Below are positions 32,699 to 40,490 of a stretch of DNA of 64,000 nt, in pieces (position 1 is the stretch's first letter; each line of letters starts with the position of its first letter). The DNA is taken from contig DATJIF010000160.1 of the NCBI GenBank assembly GCA_035493475.1, positions 248,001 through 312,000 on the forward strand, read 5' to 3'. The notes below the pieces were generated by a model. It ran no database searches and had not been told where the DNA came from. It saw only the letters and a list, made by a program, of their open reading frames with translations. This DNA is from Actinospica sp035493475. GTDB taxonomy: Bacteria; Actinomycetota; Actinomycetes; Streptomycetales; Catenulisporaceae. The translations under genes and the position numbers were made by a program.

Positions 32699-34969
32699 AT
32701 GGACACCATCGACCGCGCGGACGCCTACGCCCTGCTGACCGACGGACGCTGCGTCCACGTCCGGTCGGTGACGCCGGAGGACTGGCAGGCGGTCTACGAC
32801 TTCGCCGCCACGCTCGGCCAGGAGAGCCTCTACCACCGCTTCTTCAGCGTCCCGGCGCACCCGGGCGAGCGGCTCGCCGACGCCCTGTGCTCGCCGCTCT
32901 CCGACCAGTACCCGCCGTCCCAGGGCGCCCTGATCGCGCTGCTCGACGGGACGGCCGTGGGCCTGGCCGAGTGGTACCGGACCCGCCGGGACGACGAGGC
33001 GGAGATCGCGTTCGAGGTCTCCGACGCGCTGCAGGGCCACGGCGTGGCGACGCTGCTCGCGGAGCACCTGATGCTCGCGGCGCAGCGGGTCGGTGTCCGC
33101 CGGCTGACGGCCGTGACCCAGGGCGAGAACCAGCGGATGCTCGGCGTGTTCCTCGCCCTCGGCATCCCGGTCGAGCGCGACTGGGAGTACGGCGAGTGCA
33201 CCCTGACGATCTCGCTCGACCCGGCCGTCACCGGCGGCGCCGCGCTGCTCGACGCGGAGGCGCGACGCGAGGCGGTTGCGGACGAGGCGAGCCTGCGCGC
33301 ACTCTTCGCGCCGGACGAGATCGCCGTCTTCGGCGCGGCGGGGGAGGCGACCACCGAGGCGGTGCTGCGCAATCTCGCCGGCTTCGCGGGGCCCGTGCAC
33401 GTCGGCGGCGTCCGCGGCGAAGCGCTCCCGCGGGACGCGCGGCCCGGACTCGTCGTGATCACCGCGCCGCCGGACGACGTCGTCGCGGCCGCGCGCCGGT
33501 GCGCCGAGTCGAAGGTCAAGGCCGTCGTGGTGACCGCGGTGGGAGTTCCGCCGGAGCAGGGGCGCGGGTTGCTGCGCGTCTGCCACGAGGCGGGGATGCG
33601 GCTGGTGGGCCCGGGCAGTCTGGGCGTCGCGGCCCCCGGCGGGGCGAATGGCTTCAGCGCGCTGCTGTCGAACCTGCCGCCGGCGCCGGGAGACGCCGGC
33701 GTGGCGGTGCAGTCCGGCGGAGTCGGTCTCGCGCTGCTCGGCCACCTGGGCCGGCTCGGCGTCGGGGTCAGCACCTTCGCCGCGGTGGGCGAGAAGTACG
33801 ACGTGAGCGCGAACGACGTGCTCGTGCACTGGGAGCGGGACCCGGCCACCCGGTTCGGGCTGCTGCACGTGGAGTCCTTCGGCAATCCGCGCAAGTTCGC
33901 CCGCACGGCCCGGCGGCTGTCCCGGCGCATTCCGCTGCTGGCGGTCGATCCCGAGGAGTCGCCGAGCCAGGCGCGCACCGCGCTCTACGAACAGGCCGGG
34001 ATCATCGCGCTGCCCTCGCTCGGCGCGCTCGTCGACGCCGCCGCGCTGACGGCGCATCAGCCGGTGCCGCGGGGCCGCCGCGTCGCGGTGGTCGGCACTA
34101 CACACGGAATGGTCAGTCTGACCGTCCAGGCGTGCACCGCTGCGGGGCTCGAGGTGACGGAGGCGGTGAACCTCACGCCCGCTGCGGACGAGCCGACCCT
34201 CGCGGCAGCCGTCACGCGCGTGCTCGGCACGGCGGATTCGCCTGCTCCCGCGGACGCCGTGGTGATCGCCGTCGCGCCCACCGTGCCGCATGCGCTCGAT
34301 CCGCTGGTTGCGGCCGAGACGGCACGTGCGGACGCGGTGGTGCTCGCGGTCGTGGTCGATCAGGCGGAGTCCGTCACGGTACTGCGATCCGCGCGGTCCG
34401 CAGGCCGCGCGCTGCCGTCGTACGCAGACGCGGCGGACGCGGCTCGGGCGCTGTCCGCACTGGTGCGCGCCGCCGAGGTCACCCGCAGGCCGCCGGGCGA
34501 CGAGGAGCCGGAGCCGGACTTCGACACGCTGGCCGCTCGGAAACTGGTCGAGGACTGGCTGCGGGCCGACCCCGCGGGCCGGGAGTTGACGGAGCCGGAG
34601 TGCGCGGATCTGCTCGAGGCGATCGGCCTCCCGGGCGGCGCGGCGGCGGACGCCCGTGCGACGGTGCTGACGGCATGGCAGGACCCGGTGTTCGGGCCGC
34701 TGCTGTCCGGCTCCGGGGACGGCGAAGCCGCGCGGACCCTGCTCGTCCCGTTCGGCGCGCGCGAGGCGGCTGAGCTGGTCGGCACTCCGGTGGATGCGGC
34801 CGTCCGGCTGTCGGCGCTGTTCGCCGCGTGCCCCGAGCTCGCCACGCTGCGCGTGACCATCGGGTTCGATCAGGACGGCGCGTGGACCGCCGCCGCGACC
34901 GGCGCGTTCGGGCCCGCGCGGCTGGAGAACCCCTATCTGCGCAGACTACGACGCGCGCCGGTGGAATGA
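32699..34969 (+). CDS. GNAT acetyltransferase fused to acyl-CoA-synthetase-like domains with reduced ATP-grasp
   Basis: A 756-residue fusion related to Pat/Pka-type protein acetyltransferases. Residues ~17-165 are a GNAT domain (FFSVPAHPGERLADAL, EIAFEVSDALQGHGVATLLA as acetyl-CoA loop). Residues ~205-290 resemble a CoA-binding domain, followed by the NDP-forming acyl-CoA ligase core (LVGPGSLGVAAPGG, VAVQSGGVGLALL, SANDVLVHWERDP). The C-terminal ATP-grasp part is only ~170 residues and lacks the usual lysine-bearing nucleotide-binding strands, keeping only fragments such as WQDPVFGPLL. The synthetase activity is probably lost, leaving a sensor module for a lysine acetyltransferase. Confidence 0.8.
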   Translation: MDTIDRADAYALLTDGRCVHVRSVTPEDWQAVYDFAATLGQESLYHRFFSVPAHPGERLADALCSPLSDQYPPSQGALIALLDGTAVGLAEWYRTRRDDEAEIAFEVSDALQGHGVATLLAEHLMLAAQRVGVRRLTAVTQGENQRMLGVFLALGIPVERDWEYGECTLTISLDPAVTGGAALLDAEARREAVADEASLRALFAPDEIAVFGAAGEATTEAVLRNLAGFAGPVHVGGVRGEALPRDARPGLVVITAPPDDVVAAARRCAESKVKAVVVTAVGVPPEQGRGLLRVCHEAGMRLVGPGSLGVAAPGGANGFSALLSNLPPAPGDAGVAVQSGGVGLALLGHLGRLGVGVSTFAAVGEKYDVSANDVLVHWERDPATRFGLLHVESFGNPRKFARTARRLSRRIPLLAVDPEESPSQARTALYEQAGIIALPSLGALVDAAALTAHQPVPRGRRVAVVGTTHGMVSLTVQACTAAGLEVTEAVNLTPAADEPTLAAAVTRVLGTADSPAPADAVVIAVAPTVPHALDPLVAAETARADAVVLAVVVDQAESVTVLRSARSAGRALPSYADAADAARALSALVRAAEVTRRPPGDEEPEPDFDTLAARKLVEDWLRADPAGRELTEPECADLLEAIGLPGGAAADARATVLTAWQDPVFGPLLSGSGDGEAARTLLVPFGAREAAELVGTPVDAAVRLSALFAACPELATLRVTIGFDQDGAWTAAATGAFGPARLENPYLRRLRRAPVE

Positions 34970-34985
34970 CCTCGGGCGTGGCGGC

Positions 34986-35780
34986 TCAGCGGGCTGAGAC
35001 GAGCGCCACCGGGGTGCCGGGCATCGAGAGCAGCCCGTGCGCGATCCGGCCCGGCCCGGCGTCGGTTCCGCCGCGCCGCCGCGTGCCGAGCACGATCAGC
35101 CGCGCGTCGCGGGCGGCTCGGCGCAGCACGGTCACCGGATCACCCTGGACGGCCTCGATCGTGATCGGGATCTCCGGGTGCATGATGCGTTCCTGCCGCA
35201 GCAGGCTGTTCATCCCGAGCAGCGCCTTCCGCGGCGGGGTGTCCGCGTCGCAGGCCCGCACGGCCAGCACGCTGAGCCCGAGGGCCGCGGCCGTGCGGAA
35301 CGCGAAGCCGATGGGTGCCGGATCCTCGTCGGGTTCGAGGCCGAGCACCAGCTGCGTCTTGGCCACGGTCGGCTGCGCGCCGCGCACGATCACGACGGGG
35401 CAGTGCGCGTGCCCGGAGAGCCTTCCGCTGACCGAACCGAGCAGCCGTCCGGTGTAGCCGCCGTGCCCGCGGGTGCCGGTGACGACGAGTTCCGCGTCCA
35501 GGCTGAGCTCGGTCAGTATGCGCGCCGGGCTCTGCGTGGAAAGGAAGGTCTTGACATCGAGGCGGGGGTGCGGGGACGCGGCGCGTTCGGCCGTCGTGTC
35601 GAGCAGCGCGGACGCCACCCGTTCCCCCGCGCCGCCGCGGGCGTGGGCGAGGGTCAGCGGGACGCCGCGCTCGGCCGCCTCGCGCGCCGCCCACGCGGTG
35701 GCGTGCTCGGACGTCTCGGAGGCGTCCACCCCGACTACGACGCCGAACGGCGAGCGCGCGGCCTCGACCACGGCGCCCAT
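34986..35780 (-). CDS. Universal stress protein, tandem UspA domains
   Basis: A 264-residue tandem USP. Domain 1 (GVVVGVDASETSEHATAWAA ... VVTGTRGHGGYTGRLLGSVS) has the full G-2X-G-9X-G-S/T nucleotide-binding motif. Domain 2 (QLVLGLEPDEDPAPIGFAFR ... LIVLGTRRRGGTDAGPGRIA) is more divergent. It lies 1 bp downstream of another USP gene in the same direction and converges with the acetyltransferase fusion. Confidence 0.87.
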   Translation of the reverse strand: MGAVVEAARSPFGVVVGVDASETSEHATAWAAREAAERGVPLTLAHARGGAGERVASALLDTTAERAASPHPRLDVKTFLSTQSPARILTELSLDAELVVTGTRGHGGYTGRLLGSVSGRLSGHAHCPVVIVRGAQPTVAKTQLVLGLEPDEDPAPIGFAFRTAAALGLSVLAVRACDADTPPRKALLGMNSLLRQERIMHPEIPITIEAVQGDPVTVLRRAARDARLIVLGTRRRGGTDAGPGRIAHGLLSMPGTPVALVSAR

Positions 35781-35781
35781 C

Positions 35782-36624
35782 TCAGACCTCCTCCGGCACG
35801 ACCGCGACCGGGCACGTGCCGAGTTCCAGCAGATCCCGCAGCCGCGAGCTCGCCTCCGACGCCCCCACCACCAGCAGGTGCGTCGTGCGCGCCATCGTGC
35901 GCAGCGTCGCCCACGGCCTGGTGCGCAGGGTCAGCGAGGCGCCGGGCACGGCCGGGAAGCGGGCGCGCAGCCGGGCCAGTTCGGCCTGCAGGCGGGACTC
36001 GGTGAGGTGGGTCGAACTCTGCGGGGCGATCCAGTAGTCGCCGCCGAATGCCCCGTCCTGCGGGGCGATGCGCACCACGTCGAGCACGGTGGCCAGGTCC
36101 GCCGCCGTGGCGAAGGCGAACGAGGCGACGGCCGGGGCGAGCCGCGGTCCGGTCAGCAGCATCACGCGGCGCTCGCCGGCCGCGGCCGCCATGTCGTTCG
36201 GCACCACGATGACCGGGACCGGCGCGTCGCCGTCGGTGCGCGCGGCCAGGGCCGCGAATCCCCGCGGCGCGGTCACCAGCACGTCGCCGGGATGCAGCAG
36301 CGCGCGGCCCGAGAACGTCCCTTCCGCGACGACCTGGACGGTGATCCGCAGACCCCGGTGCTTGGACCGGATCCGCCGCACGTCCTGGGCCAGCCGGACC
36401 GCGTCCACCGCCGCCTCGTCACGGTCGGCGAAGCGCGTGCGGTCCGCGGCGCGGGCGCCGGCGGCGACCGCGAGGGTGGCCGCCGTCGGCACGTGCAGGA
36501 CGTGCATCGGCCAGGTCCGGGCCGTCGCGTGGCGCGCGGCCCAGCCGACTGCGCCCTCGGATTCGGCCGACCCGTCGGTCCATACGACGACGCGCCGTGC
36601 GGATGGGGGCTGTTCGGTGGTCAT
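35782..36624 (-). CDS. Divergent tandem universal stress protein without the ATP-binding loop
   Basis: A 280-residue USP-fold protein (RRVVVWTDGSAESEGAVGWA start; RRVMLLTGPRLAPAVASFAF second half). Neither half has the G-2X-G-9X-G-S/T loop: the equivalent segments are VLVTAPRGFAALAAR and LLVVGASEASSRLRDLLELG. It is therefore expected not to bind ATP, and could act as a partner for the ATP-type USP encoded 1 bp downstream. A DevR-type box lies ~96 bp upstream of its start. Confidence 0.78.
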   Translation of the reverse strand: MTTEQPPSARRVVVWTDGSAESEGAVGWAARHATARTWPMHVLHVPTAATLAVAAGARAADRTRFADRDEAAVDAVRLAQDVRRIRSKHRGLRITVQVVAEGTFSGRALLHPGDVLVTAPRGFAALAARTDGDAPVPVIVVPNDMAAAAGERRVMLLTGPRLAPAVASFAFATAADLATVLDVVRIAPQDGAFGGDYWIAPQSSTHLTESRLQAELARLRARFPAVPGASLTLRTRPWATLRTMARTTHLLVVGASEASSRLRDLLELGTCPVAVVPEEV

Positions 36625-36719
36625 GATCCCGCCTTTCGCTCCGCGCCCGCCGACGGATTCACGGAGCTCGGCACGGCGCCCTTGCCAACACAGTCGGCCC
36701 GGCGCGCCGCGCCCGGTAC

Positions 36720-36732
36720 GGCCGAAGGTCCC
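36720..36732. promoter_or_regulatory. DevR-type box upstream of the USP pair
   Basis: GGCCGAAGGTCCC, reading GGGACCTTCGGCC on the minus strand, between the GAPDH stop codon and the USP start at 36624. Confidence 0.55.
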
Positions 36733-36741
36733 GGACTCCGG

Positions 36742-37761
36742 TCACACGGCCGGAGTGCCCGAAGCGGTAAGGCGCGCGCCGACGTACTCGGCGAGGTCGG
36801 CCAGCCGGGCGGTGTAGCCCCATTCGTTGTCGTACCAGCCGTAGACCTTGACCAGGTCCGCGTCGGCCTGGGTCAGGGTGCTGTCGATGACGCAGGAGGC
36901 CGGGTCGGCGAGCACGTCGGTGGAGACCGCGGGCTCCTCGGTCACCCGCAGCACGCCGCGCAGCCGGCCCTCGGCCTCCTCGGCGAACGCGGCGCGGACC
37001 TGCTCGGCGGTGGCCGGGCGGTCGAGCACGGCGGTCAGGTCGACCAGCGATCCGGTCGGCACCGGCACGCGCAGGGCGATGCCGTCGAGCCGTCCGGCGA
37101 GCTCGGGGATGACCAGCCCGACGGCCTTGGCGGCGCCGGTCGAGGTCGGGATGATGTTCAGCGCGGCCGAGCGGGCGCGGCGCAGGTCCTTGTGCGGGGA
37201 GTCGAGCAGCACCTGGTCGTTGGTGTAGCCGTGCACGGTGGTCATGAAGCCGCGGCGCAGGTGGAAGTGCCGGTGCAGCACGTCGGCCATCGGGGCCACG
37301 CAGTTGGTGGTGCACGAGGCGTTCGAGATCACGTCGTGCCGGGCCGGGTCGTACGTGCCCTGGTTCACGCCCATCACGACGGTGGCGTCCACCGGCCCCT
37401 TGGCGGGCGCGGAGATCAGCACCTTGCGTGCCCCGGCGGCCAGGTGCGCGGCGGCCGCGTCCCGGGTGCGGAACCGGCCGGTGGACTCGATCACCACGTC
37501 CACGCCGAGGTCGGCCCAGGGCAGCTTCGCGGGCTCGCGCTCGGCGAACACGGCGATCTTCCGGCCGTCCAGGATCAGCGCGTCGCCGCGCGCGTCGACC
37601 GGCACGCCGAGCCGGCCGTAGGTCGAGTCGAACGCGAGCAGGTGGGCGAGGGTGGCGGTGTCGGTCACGTCGTTGACGGCCACGACGTCGAGACCGCGCT
37701 CGCGCGCGATGCGCAGGAAGACGCGGCCGACCCGGCCGAAGCCGTTGATCGCGATCCTCAT
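36742..37761 (-). CDS. gap: Glyceraldehyde-3-phosphate dehydrogenase, type I
   Basis: A 339-residue GAPDH. The NAD-binding GFGRVGR is at residues 7-13 and Asp31 (VNDVTD) indicates NAD rather than NADP preference. The catalytic Cys150 is in NASCTTNCVAP, with the partner His in TVHGYTNDQ. GWYDNEWGY is the C-terminal signature. GGAGGAAACC precedes ATG 37761. A GAPDH inside a stress/dormancy island is probably a second copy beside the housekeeping glycolytic gene; that is an inference. Confidence 0.92.
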   Translation of the reverse strand: MRIAINGFGRVGRVFLRIARERGLDVVAVNDVTDTATLAHLLAFDSTYGRLGVPVDARGDALILDGRKIAVFAEREPAKLPWADLGVDVVIESTGRFRTRDAAAAHLAAGARKVLISAPAKGPVDATVVMGVNQGTYDPARHDVISNASCTTNCVAPMADVLHRHFHLRRGFMTTVHGYTNDQVLLDSPHKDLRRARSAALNIIPTSTGAAKAVGLVIPELAGRLDGIALRVPVPTGSLVDLTAVLDRPATAEQVRAAFAEEAEGRLRGVLRVTEEPAVSTDVLADPASCVIDSTLTQADADLVKVYGWYDNEWGYTARLADLAEYVGARLTASGTPAV

Positions 37762-37781
37762 GGTTTCCTCCAACAGGTCTC

Positions 37782-37802
37782 GAGAGGCGGGGTTCGCCTC
37801 TC
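37782..37802. other. Small hairpin in the divergent gap/usp region
   Basis: GAGAGGCG (37782-37789) pairs with CGCCTCTC (37795-37802). It lies in the leader of the GAPDH transcript and could be an mRNA structure or a short terminator. Confidence 0.35.
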
Positions 37803-37831
37803 AGCGTGGCCGCGGTCGGGCGGCCCGGTCA

Positions 37832-37845
37832 GGGCCGTTCGGCCC
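37832..37845. promoter_or_regulatory. DevR-type box between gap and usp
   Basis: GGGCCGTTCGGCCC, the most symmetrical member of the series, 71 bp from the GAPDH start and 115 bp from the USP start. Confidence 0.55.
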
Positions 37846-37959
37846 GGCACGGCACGGGACGCACGCCCCTGACCGGTCCGCCCGCGCGGAGTCACGCTGA
37901 GGACAGGGAGGTGCGGCCGCCCTCCCCGTTCACCGCGCCGCCGCAGGGAGTTGATCCTC

Positions 37960-38514
37960 GTGTCCACCGTCACCGAGTCCCGGATCGTCGTCGGCGTCGA
38001 CGGCAGCCCGGCCTCCGCCGCCGCCCTCGAGTGGGCCGCGGCCGAGGCCCGCGCCCATGGCGCGCCGCTGCTGGTCGTGCACGTCCTCGACGCCCGGCGC
38101 TACGCCGCGGTCTACTCGCCCGCCCACGCGGCCGAGCGTGCCGAGTCCGACGACGTCCTGGCCGAGATCAAGGGACTGATCGACCGGGTCGGAGCCGAGC
38201 GGATCGAGCAGGTGTACGAGATCGGCGTGCCCGCGCTCGCGCTGGTGCAGCGTTCGCGCGGCGCCCGCCTGCTGGTGCTGGGCCACGCCCTCGAACACCG
38301 GCGGCCGGACGGCGACGAGTACCTGCCCGGTCCCGTGCTCGGGCCGGTCGCGCGCGCCTGCCTGGCCCGCGCCGAGTGCCCGGTGGTCGTCGTGCCCGAG
38401 CCGGTCGCGGGCCGCACGGCCGCCGCGACGGAGCGGCCGCGGCACCACGACCCGGTCGCCGGCGCCCGGGCGATCTATCCGTTCCAGGGCCGCATCCCGG
38501 TGGCCCACCACTGA
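37960..38514 (+). CDS. Universal stress protein, single UspA domain with C-terminal tail
   Basis: A 184-residue USP (SRIVVGVDGSPASAAALEWA start). The C-terminal half reads LLVLGHALEHRRPDGDEYLP then GPVARACLARAECPVVVVPE, so the ATP loop is modified by a short insertion. A ~35-residue basic/His-rich tail follows. GTG 37960 has AGGGAG 9 nt upstream. It is followed by a CBS-BON gene 12 bp downstream with its own AAGGAGG. Confidence 0.82.
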   Translation: MSTVTESRIVVGVDGSPASAAALEWAAAEARAHGAPLLVVHVLDARRYAAVYSPAHAAERAESDDVLAEIKGLIDRVGAERIEQVYEIGVPALALVQRSRGARLLVLGHALEHRRPDGDEYLPGPVLGPVARACLARAECPVVVVPEPVAGRTAAATERPRHHDPVAGARAIYPFQGRIPVAHH

Positions 38515-38526
38515 AGGAGGATCCTG

Positions 38527-39210
38527 ATGAAGACCCGCCTGGTCCGCGAGGTCATGACGAAGGACGTCGTGACCGTGCGCACCTACACCTCGTTCCGGAT
38601 GGTCGCCTCGGCCATGCTGAGCCACGACGTCGGCGCGCTGCCGGTGGTCGACGCGCTCGGGCACCCGGTCGGCATGGTCTCCCGGACCGACCTGCTGGCC
38701 AAGCGCGCCCACCTGGGCCACGGCCCGCTCGGCTCGGTGTGGGAGCGGATCTCCGCGCGCGGCCGGCGCACGGCCGAGGCCTCGCACGGCGCCACCGCCG
38801 TGCGGTTGATGTCGCACCGCGCGGTGACCGTCACGCCGGACGACACCGTGTTCCGGGCCGCGTACCTGATGCGGCGGCACGACGTCTCGCACCTGCCGGT
38901 CGTCGACCGGCGCGGCGTCGTCATGGGCATCGTCTCGCGCGGCGACCTGATCGACGAGTTCGTCCGCGAGGACAAGCTGATCCGCGACGACGTGCTCTCC
39001 GAGGTGCTGGTGAACCGGCTCGACGACCCGGCCGCGGTCGAGGCCGCCGTCGAGCGCGGCGTGGTCACCCTCGACGGCCAGGTCCGGTTCGCCTCGGACG
39101 CGTCGTACTGCGTCGAGGCGACCCGGCGGATCGCCGGCGTGGTCGACGTCGTCGATCTGCTGCGCTGGACCACCGACGACCGCAAGCCGCAGGTGGGACC
39201 GCTGTTCTGA
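38527..39210 (+). CDS. CBS-pair protein with C-terminal BON domain
   Basis: A 227-residue protein. Two CBS motifs (VREVMTKDVVTVRTYTSF ... GMVSRTDLLAKRA; VRLMSHRAVTVTPDDTVF ... GIVSRGDLIDEF) are followed by a BON domain (AVERGVVTLDGQVRFASDAS, RRIAGVVDVVDLLRW). Such proteins are thought to couple nucleotide sensing to membrane or protein contacts. The neighbouring USP gene and the box at 37832 suggest dormancy-type regulation. Confidence 0.87.
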   Translation: MKTRLVREVMTKDVVTVRTYTSFRMVASAMLSHDVGALPVVDALGHPVGMVSRTDLLAKRAHLGHGPLGSVWERISARGRRTAEASHGATAVRLMSHRAVTVTPDDTVFRAAYLMRRHDVSHLPVVDRRGVVMGIVSRGDLIDEFVREDKLIRDDVLSEVLVNRLDDPAAVEAAVERGVVTLDGQVRFASDASYCVEATRRIAGVVDVVDLLRWTTDDRKPQVGPLF

Positions 39211-39223
39211 AGGAGAACGGCGA

Positions 39224-39253
39224 GAGGGGCGGATCCCGCGGGATCCGCCCCTC
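39224..39253. terminator. Hairpin terminator between convergent genes
   Basis: GAGGGGCGGATCC (39224-39236) pairs perfectly with 39241-39253 around a CGCG loop. The same core stem sequence is used at 53433-53468. Confidence 0.8.
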
Positions 39254-39275
39254 GGCGTGCCGGCCTCCGGTGCGG

Positions 39276-40490
39276 TCAGCGGTGCAGGACCGGGAACGGC
39301 CCCGGAACGCAGGGTTCGTAGTTGTCGAGCAGTCCGGTGCGCAGCGCGTCGAGGGCGCTCCGGTCGATCTGCGGGTCGCGGCGGCGCGCCTCGCGCTCGG
39401 CGCGGCGGACGTCGAGTTCGATCGCGCTGCGGTTGAGCTCGTCCGGGCCGATGACCCGGGCGGCCCCGATCGTGCCGTTCGGGAGCAGGTCGTAGCGCTG
39501 GTAGACGAGCCCCGCGGGGGACTCGGCGGCCGCGGCGCCGCGCCCCGGCCGCGCCGTGGCGAGCAGCCGTTCCGGTCCGGTGGGCGGGAACCGGTCGATG
39601 AGGTCCGCGGCCTCCTCGAGCGCGTGCACCAGCTCCACGGCGCGGATCAGCGCGGAGCGGTACGGGTTGCGCTCGCCCGGGGTCAGCCCGGCCAGGGACG
39701 CCGCCCGCAGCGCCGCCGGGCGCAGCGATCGTCCGCACAGGGCGTAGCGGGCCAGGGGTCCGGTCAGCGCCGCCTTGGTGCCGCGCAGCAATGCGCGCCG
39801 CTGCTGGGTCGGCGTGGTGCGCGGCCGGCTGATGTAGGACTCGAAGTCGGTGAGCGTGAAGCCGGTGCCGTTGCTGGCCAGCACGCCGATGCCCGAGTCG
39901 AGCGGGTATCGGGCGCCGCCGTGCGCCACCGGCCCGCGGATCGGGTCGTCGAGCGCGATCAGCGGGATGTCGAGCACCGAGGCCGGCACGTCGAACTCCG
40001 CGACCCACCGCACGGTCTCCACCGCCGCCCCGATCGCGTCGTCCAGCCGGGGGCGCAGCGCGGTGAGGGCCGAGCGGCGCGGCCGCGGCCAGGGTGCGGG
40101 CCGCTCCGGGGTCGCCGGGCGCAGCACGCCCTCGCCGACCGTCGAGGCCAGCGCGGCGCCGACCCGGTGCAGTTCGATCCCGCGGGCCACGGCCTGCCGG
40201 TGGTGCCGCGCCGTCTCGACGGCGTTCGCCTCGCCGAGCAGTTCGGGTGCCTGGACGAGGTGGATGTGCGTGGCGTGCCCCTCGATCCAGGCGGCGCAGG
40301 ACAGCATCCGGCGCAGCGACTCGATCGGCTCGGGTACCTCGACGCGGAGCGCCGCCTCGACCGCGCGGCAGGCGCCGACCTGGTAGGCGGCCCGTTCGTG
40401 CCCGTCGATCGCGGCGGTGAGCAGCACCGCCGTGCCGTACGGCCGGCCGCGCACCGCGGTCTCCAGTGCGCGGGCCGGCGCGGTGTTCAT
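39276..40490 (-). CDS. Degenerate [NiFe]-hydrogenase large-subunit homologue without metal ligands
   Basis: A 404-residue protein that aligns along its length with group-3-type hydrogenase alpha subunits (VEVPEPIESLRRMLSCAAWI, HIHLVQAPELLG, LTGPLARYALCG, ERNPYRSALIRAVELVHALE, GLVYQRYDLLPNGTIGAARV). The N-terminal RICGIC ligand motif is replaced by AAIDGHE (Cys to Asp29 and Glu32). The C-terminal DPCxxCxxH motif reads EPCVPGPF, leaving one cysteine (Cys394) and no histidine. It cannot hold a normal NiFe centre. There is no small subunit nearby. Its ATG overlaps the PPDK stop (ATGA), so it is co-translated with PPDK. Function unknown; a structural or regulatory role is possible. Confidence 0.78.
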   Translation of the reverse strand: MNTAPARALETAVRGRPYGTAVLLTAAIDGHERAAYQVGACRAVEAALRVEVPEPIESLRRMLSCAAWIEGHATHIHLVQAPELLGEANAVETARHHRQAVARGIELHRVGAALASTVGEGVLRPATPERPAPWPRPRRSALTALRPRLDDAIGAAVETVRWVAEFDVPASVLDIPLIALDDPIRGPVAHGGARYPLDSGIGVLASNGTGFTLTDFESYISRPRTTPTQQRRALLRGTKAALTGPLARYALCGRSLRPAALRAASLAGLTPGERNPYRSALIRAVELVHALEEAADLIDRFPPTGPERLLATARPGRGAAAAESPAGLVYQRYDLLPNGTIGAARVIGPDELNRSAIELDVRRAEREARRRDPQIDRSALDALRTGLLDNYEPCVPGPFPVLHR

